DNA from: Amborella trichopoda
Taxonomy: Eukaryota; Streptophyta; Magnoliopsida; Amborellales; Amborellaceae
Assembly: GCF_000471905.2 (NCBI RefSeq)
Contig: NW_006497557.1
Location: 1,863,858 to 1,927,857, forward strand
Direction of reading: 5' to 3'
DNA length: 64,000 bases
Below, in pieces: positions 55,499 through 64,000 of the stretch; the first letter of the stretch is position 1, and each line of letters opens with the position of its first letter. The notes under the pieces are model-generated. The model saw only the letters and a list, made by a program, of their open reading frames with translations. It was not told the DNA's origin and made no database searches. The position numbers and the translations under genes are program-made.

Positions 55499-55944
55499 AC
55501 GAAGAGTTGACGTCATGCTTATGGGGAGGAGTTTGCATACTTTGAAGTCGCACAGTAGGGATTGTGGTACGCCTCATTGGGGATAATACAGTTGCATGCT
55601 AGGAAGTCTCACAGTCAGAACTGTGGTACGCGTCCTTGGGGATATTGCTTTGTAGAGGCGGTGGCATTCTTTGCAGTCGCACAGTTGAGACTATGGTATG
55701 CCTCATGGGGAATAAGTTGGTCGTATACCTTGACGTCTCACAGTCAGAACTGTGGCAAGGGATATATGTAGGAGGGTGTCATGCGGTAACCCCGTTGGAG
55801 ACACGTAGGAATATGAAGCAGTTTAGAGTCATGTAAACGAACTGTATGTCACGCAGTTTAACATCTTACTACCGGGACGTCAAGTTATGATATTTTTACT
55901 CGTGATGACCTGTAGGATAGGATCAACACGTCCATCATTTGGTA

Positions 55945-56740
55945 AGGCGTAACGAATTTCTACCCCACTCACTCATTCACTACTCATCTCACAAGCATGA
56001 AGTTCATGCATCCTTATGACTATAATGCAATGGTGATAGATCCACTTACCTAAACAACAACGTTGCCTTCTCCAATCTTCCTTTCACAACCCTCACCCAC
56101 CCAACAATGGGTTCCCTCCACTAGTCACCTCTTCAAACCTTTGCCTTAGTGAGGGAGAAGTGATGAGGGAAGAGTGAGTGGCGAGGGTGAGAAAGCAAGC
56201 TTAAGTATGCATGAGGGTGGGGTGGCTGCTCAAGTGGCGCCAAAAGACTTCAAAATTTGGACAAGTGGCACTCAAACAGCATGCACTCTACAAGTTACAC
56301 CATCAACACATGCATGTCAAAGACACAGCCAGTGCTACACAGCAGGAACTGGTCCATCTCTCTCATCTTCAGAATCGATGTTGCACACAACACAGCCGGC
56401 GCTGCGCACAACGCATCCGGTGATGCACACAACACAGCCAGCGGTGATACTTCTTTCTCTTCACAGCTGGCGGTGTACACAACACAGTCGGTGCTGGTAC
56501 TTCTTTCTCTTCACAGCTGGTGCTGCATACAACACAGCTGGTGTTGGTACTTTTTTCTCTTCACAGCTGGCGCTGCACACAACATAGCCGATGCTGGTAC
56601 TTCTTCACTTGCGGTGTTGCGCTCTTCACTATCGCACACTCCACCGTCGTGAGCTACTATCGCCTCATGCTCTTCTATCCCTCCTCCCTCCTTATCTCGT
56701 CTGGCTCGCTAACTGGCTGAGAAAAATCTGGGTCATCACA
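55945..56740 (-). mobile_element. 3' LTR of chromovirus W, truncated
   Basis: On its own strand it starts TGTGATGACCCAGATTTTTC at 56,740, right after the polypurine tract. From about 55,945 it matches 63,390-64,000 (for example CTTCTCCAATCTTCCTTTCAC). The remaining roughly 2 kb of the LTR are missing because the D element sequence begins. It contains the 50-bp tandem repeat. Confidence 0.82.
56459..56608. repeat. 50-bp tandem repeat in the W LTR, three full units
   Basis: Exact 50-bp spacing at 56,459, 56,509 and 56,559; each starts CTTCACAGCTGG and includes AACACAG(C/T)(C/T)GGTG and GGTACTTCTTTCT. Degenerate units extend left to about 56,330. The 5' LTR has the same array at 63,770-64,000. 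Confidence 0.85.
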
Positions 56741-56757
56741 TCATCCCCCCCTTAAAA
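56741..56757 (-). promoter_or_regulatory. Polypurine tract of chromovirus W
   Basis: The minus strand reads TTTTTAAGGGGGGGATGA immediately before the LTR start at 56,740. The pol stop codon (TGA) falls at its end, a compact arrangement usual in plant chromoviruses. Confidence 0.8.
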
Positions 56758-59480
56758 ATATTTTGTCCTTAAAATTGTTAATCGAATAAATGGTGGTACA
56801 AGCCCGAATTTCATCTTCTCACTCCCACTTTGATTCTTCCCTCGATTGATATTGTCATAAAACTCGGACTAGGGGAATCTCTTTGTGATGCAAAATCTTA
56901 ATTCTTCTATCCAATATCTCAATAGGTTGTTCTATATAGGTTAAATCCTCCCTGATTGGGATTGGCTCATACTCCAAAACGTGAGATGGATCGGGCTAAT
57001 ACAAATTCAATAACAACACATGAAACACATAATGAATATTGGCTAACTCAGGCGGTAGGGACAATCGATATGCCACACCTCCAATTCTTTCTTAAATCTC
57101 AAAGGGTCCAATAAATGGAGGACCCAGTTTCCCCTTCTTGCCAAATTATGCCCTTAGTGGGTGATACTTTCAAAAAAACTTAATCACCTACTTCAAATTC
57201 AAGGTTCCTTCTCCGATTGTAGGCATAACTCTTCTGCCAGCTTTGGGATGTCTTGCGCTGCTCTCGAATTAAGGCAATCTTTTCTGAGGTTACTTTAAAA
57301 TTCTCTGGTCCTAAAAGTTTTCTTTCACCAACCACATCCCAACATATAGGCGATTTTCACGTCCTCCCATACAATGCCTCAAAAGGTGCCATTTGGATAC
57401 TGACCTAGAAACTATTGTTATAAGAAAACTTTATCAGAGGCAGATGAGTTTCTTAGTTTCCCTTTAAATCTGTAACACAAGCCGTCAACATATCTTTCAG
57501 GGTTTGTACTGTCCTTTCTGACTGTCCATCTATTTGAGGGTGGAAACATATACTAAAGCTGAGTTTGGTCCCCATAGTCAACTGTAGGCTATTTCAAAAC
57601 CTTGAAGTAAATATGGGGTCTTTGTCGGACACAATACTAACAGGCACCCCATGCAACCTTACTATCTCCTTAATGTAGAGTTGGGCCAACTTATCCATGG
57701 TATAAGTAGCACAGACCGACAAGAAATGAGATGCTTTAGTGAGTCGGTCCACAATAACCCAAATACTATCATGTCCCAAACATGATCTTGGCAGGCTAGA
57801 CGTGAAATTCATAGTTAGGTGCTCCCACTTCCATTCTGGCACAGGTAAGGGCCGTAACTATCCAGCAGGTTTTTGATGTTCAGCCTTCACTTGCTGACAA
57901 GTCAAGCACTTCGAAACAAATTGTGCTACTTCTCTCTTCATGTTAATCCAGCAAAAGACTCTTTTTATATCCTGATACATTTTCGTCCTCCCTAGATGTA
58001 CTGTATAACGGGAGTGGTGTGCTTCTTCTAAAATTGCTCGTTTTACCTTCTCATTATCAGGGATACAAACCCGACCTTTAAATCTTAACATAGCATCACT
58101 GCCCAAAATAAAATCCTCCTTACCCTCTTACTTTATTTCCTCGAAAATTTTCATGAACTGAGGATCCTCCTTTTGTGTTATTCAGATTTGCTAAAAGAGA
58201 TGGGGCTCTATTCTTTTACATGAAATTATTCATTTCCCATCATCAAGGGGCAGAGTTGGGTGCTATTCTACTGCATCTTCTAGTAACTTCATCTTTCACA
58301 GCATCATGCGTGCCATTGACACCACAGACTTCCTACTTAAAGCGTTTTCCACAACATTAGTCTTACCCGGGTGGTAGTTGAGGGTACAATCATAATCATT
58401 TAGCAAGTCCATCCATCTTCTTTGTCTGATAGTCAATTCTTTCTGAGAAAAACAAGTACTTGAGGCTCTCATGGTCCTTGAACACTTTAAACTGAGTTCC
58501 ATACAGACAATGTCTTTAAAGTTTTTGGTCAAAAACCACAGCTGCCAATTCTAAATCATGAGTGGGATAGTTCTACTCGTATGAATTTTACTGCCTGGAG
58601 GGGTAGGCTATAACGTTTCCCTTTTGCATCAGTACACATCGAAGCCCTAGTAAAAACCACAAAATCTTCATTCCCCTCAGGCAAGGTCAATATCGGGGCT
58701 GTAGTCAGTCTCCTCTTTAATTTTTGAAAGCTTCTCTCGCAATTATCGGACCATGCAAACTTAACTTCCTTTTGGGTTAGGCGGGTTAGGGGAAGTGCTA
58801 TTTCGAGAACCCCTCTACAAAACACCTGTAATACCTTGCCAGTCTTAAGAAACTGCAAACTTCAAATACATTCGTTGGTCTTTCCCATTTAAGCACAACC
58901 TCAATCTTTCAAGGATCAACAACAATCCCCTCTTTAGAAATGATGTGCCTGAGGAAAGCCACACTTGGGAGTTAGAATTCACTCTTATATAGCTTAGCAT
59001 ACAATAGTTCAATCCTTAGTGTCTGGAGAACCACTCTTAAATGTTGCTCATGATCTGTCTGATTCTTGGAACACACCAAAATATCATTTATAAAGACCAC
59101 TACAAAGTAATCCAGATAGGACCTAAAGACTCTGTTCATCAAATCCATAAACACAGCTGGTGCATTCGTTAATCCAAAAGGGATGACTAAGAACTCGTAG
59201 TGGCCATAACGAGTCCTGAACGTAGTCTTGGAGATATCCTCTTCCTTAACCTGCAATTGGTGGTACTCAGACTAGAAGTCAATCTTAGAAAATACTTTGG
59301 CCCCTTGCAGTTGATCAAATAAATCATCAATTCTGGGAAACGGGTATTTGTTCTTTACTGTAACCTGATCAATGCATAGCCTCAAAGACCCATCTTTCTT
59401 CTTCACAAATAAAACCGGTGCGCCCCATGGTGACACACTGGGTCGGATGAACCCCTTATCTAATAATTCTTATAATTTCT
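56741..59480 (-). pseudogene. Chromovirus W pol, second half: reverse transcriptase, RNase H, integrase, chromodomain
   Basis: Reverse transcriptase (about 59,460-58,950) has [40 protein letters not shown] and [11 protein letters not shown], where the first Asp of the catalytic pair is Asn (codon 59,086-59,088). RNase H (58,760-58,330) has RLTTAPILTLPEGNEDFVVF, then an internal loss, and [17 protein letters not shown]. Integrase has a zinc region (HHSRYTVHLG...CLTCQQVKAEHQ, 58,020-57,870) and a core with [13 protein letters not shown] and [13 protein letters not shown] chromodomain-like end (IEQPIEILDRRIKIL, EIPLVRVL, REESKWE, EDEIRA) lies at 56,940-56,790, then DKIFLRGG and stop at 56,741. 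Many stops. Confidence 0.9.
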
Positions 59481-61154
59481 CCTTCAATTCTTTTAACTCA
59501 CCTGGGGCTATCATAAATGGGGCTTTAGAAATAGGAGTAGTACCAAGGGCGACTTCTATTTCAAATTCAATCACTCCAATTGGGGACAGAGAAGTTAACT
59601 CTTCAAGGAAGACCTCTGAATATTCTCTCACCATCAATATCTTTTCTAATTTAGACTGAACACTCTGGTTTTCAACTATATAAGCCAAGTGTCCCACACA
59701 TCTTTTGGCCAACAAGCGAGAGGCCTGAAGGGCTAAGATGATGTTAAAAGGGGAAACATCCTTAATACCCTTAAAATATAGTTCAGGTCGACCTGGGCAT
59801 CTAAAAGTTACAATCTTATCAAAACAGTTCACTGTAGCATAGTGGGTAGACAACCAATCCATACCTAAAATAATATCAAAGTCTCGAGCATCTAAGAGTA
59901 TCAAATCTATAGGTAACAAATGCCCTTCAATCACAACCCCACACTGTATCTACATTATATCAGTTTCCATTGACTCTCCCATTGGAGTACATACTACCAA
60001 AGTCCAAACAAGTTGTACAAGCTTAACATCCAAGTGACATGCAAAGTGCGATGTAACAAATGAATGGGAAGATCCAGAATCAATTAAAACTTTTGCTTCA
60101 ATTCCACATACAGAAAGCGTACCTCAAATCACAGAGGTTGACGCCTTAGCCTCTTGCTCGGTCAAGGCGAACTTCCACCCATGAGCTCTCGTTTGGTCCT
60201 CTGATCCCCTTATGGCACATTCTTTCACTAGGTGGCCATATTTGCCACATTGAAAGCAGGTCTTGGTCTTTTTGAATCATTCAACCACCCTCTAATTTTT
60301 CAAACCACAGTGAGGCCAAACTGGGCGTCGGTTGCCCCTCACATCACTTGGAACAACCCTCAGGATCCTGATACCACCTTGATTGTTTCTCCCCTTCAAC
60401 TCTCTCCTTGGAGGTGGTCGTGCCTTCTTCTTAAAACTCCTAGACTAGGTGACACCCAACCTTCCATCTCTTCTTGCCTGCAAGTCGTCACAATCTCTCT
60501 CCATCTTTAGGGCCAGGTCCACCAACGGGGAGAAGGTCTTGAGGTTTTCTACGATAATCATTCTCCTTATATCGGGTCGAAGGCCCCTCTCAAATTTACT
60601 AGCCTTTCACGCTTCAGAACTAATAATATATGGTGCATATCTTAAGAGTTTAGTAAACTTCACTGCATATTGCTCAACGGACATATTCCCCTATTGCAAC
60701 TCTATCAATTCTACTTCTTTCCTTTCCTTTACAGAGTCGGGGAAATATTACTCATAAATGACTTTTAGAAAATTCACCCAAGTAGTCACGACTCCTGACC
60801 CTTCTCACAACTGTTTTACTAACATCCACCAGTGCTCAGCTTCTCCTTCGAGCATAAAGGTACCCAGCTTAACTTTCTACTCATCGGTGCAATTTAGAAC
60901 TTCAAAGATCTTTTCTATCTACCTTCTCCATCTCTCAAACTTTTATACTCCCCATGCCCTACAAAGTTTGCAGGTGTCAGCCTCCTAAACCTTTCTATCA
61001 GATTACTATCATTCATATCAGAGGTGGGGGTAGACGGGGCCGATATAGCTTCTTTCATCATTTTTGTCATGGCCCCGAAAGCTCTGATGAATTCACCGAA
61101 GGCATCGGTGTTCCCATTACTTTAACTCATGTTGTTGGTACAAGTCCTCGGCAT
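59470..61154 (-). pseudogene. Chromovirus W gag and protease
   Basis: From an ATG at 61,154 the frame soon meets a stop, then reads NLIERFRRLTPANFVGHGEY, a gag-like block. The zinc knuckle CFQCGKYGHLVKEC (60,258-60,217) is intact in CX2CX4HX4C form. The aspartic protease motif VLIDSGSSHSF is near 60,075, and the typical downstream block DFDIILGMDWLSTHYATVNC lies at 59,885-59,820, in an open 154-residue frame (59,934-59,470). The order gag, protease, reverse transcriptase, integrase, chromodomain is complete for this element, but stops and a frameshift make it inactive. Confidence 0.88.
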
Positions 61155-61251
61155 CTTCAATCTAAAACATAAACACCCAATTACTAGCCTATCAAAGAAC
61201 TATCCTACGGACACTCATAAGACTCCCTAGGCCAAGAATCCTATCCTGGCT

Positions 61252-61263
61252 GCTCTGATACCA
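61252..61263 (-). promoter_or_regulatory. Primer binding site of chromovirus W, tRNA-iMet type
   Basis: The minus strand reads TGGTATCAGAGC, a perfect match to the tRNA-iMet-derived primer site, 4 nt after the LTR end at 61,268. Confidence 0.92.
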
Positions 61264-62028
61264 TAACTGTCATGACCCCGTCCCCTGACCCCTGTCGGAG
61301 GGCGACAGAGCACGGGATCACGACTGGAGGTCGCGAGCGTCACTCAGGTGGGAGTGGCTCAATGCATAAAACACGGAATCAGGAGCAAACCATGAAACCA
61401 AACTAGAATAAATCCATTCAAAGTAAAAATATCAAATCAAAAGTACAACCATGTCATTTATTCAATATCAAAAGTATTTACAATTCCTTCAAGATGCAAC
61501 TTGCCCAAAATACACAAAATAAAATATACATCATATTGCTGAGACCACCAAAACATACAATGAAAGTCTTTGGAGGACGGCTTTCCAAACTTCTCAACTT
61601 CGGGCTTCAAACCCCCAAATGGCCGCCCACCTTTAATACAAATGCAATACCCTTCACTCTACAGTTATGTAAATACGATACAATGAGCTAAAAGCCCAGT
61701 AAGCAGTTCTACACCATTGCATTTCAACTATCATAACAGTGATAAAATATGCAATGCACATATATATTTATTTATATATATTCACAAGGTATCAAGTGAA
61801 GTCCCTCAACATGCTTATTAACACTCTAATAGTAATAGGAAAAAAGTAGTTCAATATACAATGCATAAGTCGCTATCACCATACTCTACCATTGAGTGAC
61901 CTAATGCGTAATGCCCATATAGATCTGGGGGGCGCGCCCAACCCCAAATATTCACATTCACATCCTGACTCCCATCCTATCATGGGGAGTTTGGGAAATA
62001 TCTTAGCTATCAGCACTACCATTCGCAC

Positions 62029-62335
62029 AGTAGGTGCCCATTCACATATCACATAAGCAGCACGGTACCATCATTCACACAGTAGGTACCCATTAACATA
62101 TAACGTAAGCACCACGGTACCATCATTCACACAGTAGGTACCTATTCACATATCACATAAGAAGCACGGTACCATCATTCACACATTAGATACCCATTCA
62201 CATATCACATAAGTAGCACGGTATCATCATTCACACAGTAGGTACCTATTCACATATCACATAAGCAGCACGGTACCATCATTCACATAGTAGGTACCCA
62301 TTCACATTTCACATAAGTTGCATAGTATCACATTA
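62029..62335. repeat. 52-bp tandem repeat in the W 5' LTR, about 5.9 copies
   Basis: Units of exactly 52 bp begin AGTAGGTACCCATTCACATA and end CACGGTACCATCATTCACAC, with few substitutions. The units are contiguous, with no unique spacers between them. Confidence 0.9.
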
Positions 62336-63774
62336 TGACGATATCAGTATCTCATCATGATAGTAATAATATCACATTTTGATAGTGGCATATCATATTT
62401 AAGCAATATCACAATGACAGTACCATAGTAATAGTGACATTATTTCAGTAAACTTTAATGCTCAATTTCCTGCCATCAAGGGCAATGACATGCGCTAACC
62501 ATTAGGGTCATAACTTTTGAACTGTTCCAAAACAAATTTTGTATTAAACACACCTATCCTTAAAATGAGGGGTGGTTTGAAGACAATTGGACCCTATTTG
62601 ACCTTTTAAAGGTTCGATTTTCTTGCTGCACCCGGCTGCGTACAGCGACATACCCTATTTCATACCACTATAAAGCTCAAATTGTGAAGCAACTTGTGAC
62701 GATTTCCAAATCAAAGTTTAATCCAAGACATATGTATTTCTAGCAAGGAAAATTTGAAAGTATTTGGACCCCATTTGGTGGTTCAAAGATTCGTGCCAAC
62801 CAAGATACTGAATTTTATCAATATTGTTCATAGTGATAGGTTTTCGTAAAATGGTGTATAACTTCCAATCTAAGTAGAGTTTCAAAATAGTTTATTCATG
62901 CAAAATTTAGCCCATTCAAAGATCTTTGAAATGGCTATGGTTTGACTGAAAATGAACTTCGTTTGGTTAGTTAAATTAGTGATCACTGTAGTATTAGTGA
63001 AAAATCCAAGAAAACAGCCAATAGTGATATACACTTTCAATTTGAAACATAACTTCATTTTCAAAAAGAATTTCGCAGTAGACAAATATGACCATTTTAC
63101 TATACTCGCATATATTTCCAATGATGGTGATTTCAGATCAATCAGACCTTGTTTTACCAATCAAAAGTCTCCTTCAAGACCACACATATTTCTGGAATTT
63201 CACAATGGCAAAGGACATGTTTCAAGAGCACATTCCATAACCTTCATTCTAGGCTAAAGGACATGATAATAACCATCCTCTTACAATGTACACACATAAC
63301 ATGTGTTTCCTACATAATCTAAGAATCATACATTTATTCTTAGCATCCACTTCCATTATAGAACAAAAACCTCAAGTTTCAATGAACAAAGTGTAAGGAA
63401 TTTCTACCTCACTCACACATTCATTACTCATTTCACAAGCATAAAGCTCATGCATCCTTATTACTATAATACAATGGTGATGGATCCACTTACCAAAACA
63501 ACAATGGTTCCTTCTCCAATCTTCCTTTCACAGCTCTCACCCACCCAACAAAGGCTGCCCTCCACTAGTCACTTCTTCGAACCTTTGCCTTAGTGAGAGA
63601 GAAGAGATGAGGGAAGAGTGAGTGACATGGGTGAGAGAGGAGGCTTAAGTACTCATGAAGGTGGGTTTGCTGCCCAAGTGACGTAAAAAGACTTCAAAAT
63701 CTGGATAAGTGGCACTCAAACAACATGCACTCAACAAGTGGCACCATCAACACATGCATGTTAGAGACACAGCG

Positions 63775-64000
63775 GATGCTACACGGCCGGCACTTGTCCA
63801 TCTCTCTCATCTTCACAGCCAACAGTGCACACAACACAGTCGGCTCTGGTACTTATTTCTTTCCTCAGCGGCACTGCGCACAACACAGCCAGTGTTGGTA
63901 CTTCTTTCTCTTCACAGTCAGTGCTGCAGACAACACAACCGTTGCTAGTACTTCTTTCTCTTGACAGTCGATGCTGATACTTCTTTCTCTTCACAGCCGA
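63775..64000. repeat. 50-bp tandem repeat in the W 5' LTR
   Basis: CTTCACAG...ACACAACACAG(T/C)C and GGTACTTCTTTCT units, more irregular than in the 3' LTR, continue to the window edge. Confidence 0.75.

Larger units (their letters stand above)
53159..55940 (-). repeat. Repeat-rich 3' region of Tat element D
   Basis: It starts with the conserved hairpin and contains a tandem repeat of about 147 bp (53,588-53,990) and GGCACC-GAGGCC phrases (54,060-54,540). A TTTTACTCATGGC-like block matches 13,800-13,960 and 40,830-40,970, and a 27-bp minisatellite lies at 55,216-55,498. A CTCACAGTCAGAACTGTGG repeat (55,550-55,760) is an imperfect palindrome. The pol of D is absent; beyond 55,940 lies the W LTR. 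Confidence 0.75.
61268..64000 (-). mobile_element. 5' LTR of chromovirus W (runs off the window)
   Basis: The inner end reads GGGGTCATGACA on its own strand. The stretch from 63,390 matches the 3' LTR at 55,945 onward, and its inner end matches the solo LTR end at 34,614. It holds a 52-bp tandem repeat (62,029-62,335), an AT-rich TATATATTTATTTATATATA stretch (61,755-61,780) and, at the far end, the 50-bp repeat. More than 2.7 kb long. No gene is seen in it. Confidence 0.85.

Noticed and set aside
55125..55577. A 150-codon proline-rich frame on the minus strand as a structural protein gene
   Set aside because: It is explained by the 27-bp minisatellite, which is open on both strands, and has no homologue in the other Tat copies.
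62029..62335. Regular 52-bp repeats resembling a CRISPR array
   Set aside because: Units are contiguous with no unique spacers, lie in an LTR, and the context is a plant genome.
1..64000. Host genes, tRNA or rRNA genes and helper transposases
   Set aside because: I looked for domain motifs, splice-like gene structure and cloverleaf-like elements beyond primer sites, and saw none that I could support.

Overview
This window looks like a piece of a plant nuclear genome made almost entirely of old, decayed Ty3/gypsy LTR retrotransposons that sit next to, inside and across one another. I see no intact protein-coding gene, tRNA, rRNA or host exon. Plant origin follows from the lineages. Tat-type elements carry a second RNase H after the usual one and a tRNA-Arg-like primer site. 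Chromoviruses carry a C-terminal chromodomain and a tRNA-iMet primer site. A third family has a tRNA-Lys-like primer site. Every coding stretch has stops, frameshifts or deletions, so the insertions are old. The species cannot be named from this sequence.

Layout, left to right (family names are mine). 1-4,095: family Y on the minus strand, leader plus 5' LTR, with an assembly gap. 4,096-4,876: piece of a Tat-family LTR (family X), plus strand. 4,877-9,723: a chromovirus pol (minus) cut by a complete solo X LTR at 6,300-9,290 with a perfect 5-bp target duplication. 9,724-23,382: Tat element A (minus): 3' LTR, long repeat-rich 3' region, small extra ORF, pol and gag. 23,383-40,320: Tat element B (plus), head-to-head with A: 5' LTR, primer site, pol, extra ORF, 3' region with a chromovirus-type solo LTR (31,495-34,614), 3' LTR. 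40,321-47,477: Tat element C (minus), cut at both ends. 47,478-51,417: second Y copy (minus). 51,418-55,940: 3' end of a fourth Tat copy, D (minus). 55,945-64,000: chromovirus W (minus) with 3' LTR, polypurine tract, whole gag-pol, primer site and most of the 5' LTR.

The most interesting signal is shared by Tat copies A, B and D. Exactly 11 nt upstream of each 3' LTR lies a hairpin with a 10-bp outer stem, a 1x1 mismatch, a short inner stem and a 21-nt interior in all three, with one compensatory pair change in D. No polypurine tract is visible there. Second is a small sense ORF downstream of pol in copies A, B and C, with a shared C-terminal motif and copy-specific in-frame tandem repeats. 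Third are promoter-like TATA modules on the antisense strand of the Tat 3' region, conserved between A and C. Other notable structure: GGGCGACAC/GTGTCGCCC palindromes throughout family Y, a hairpin-bearing minisatellite in the X LTR, a 27-bp minisatellite open in both directions, and a tandem-repeat core shared by two unrelated element lineages.
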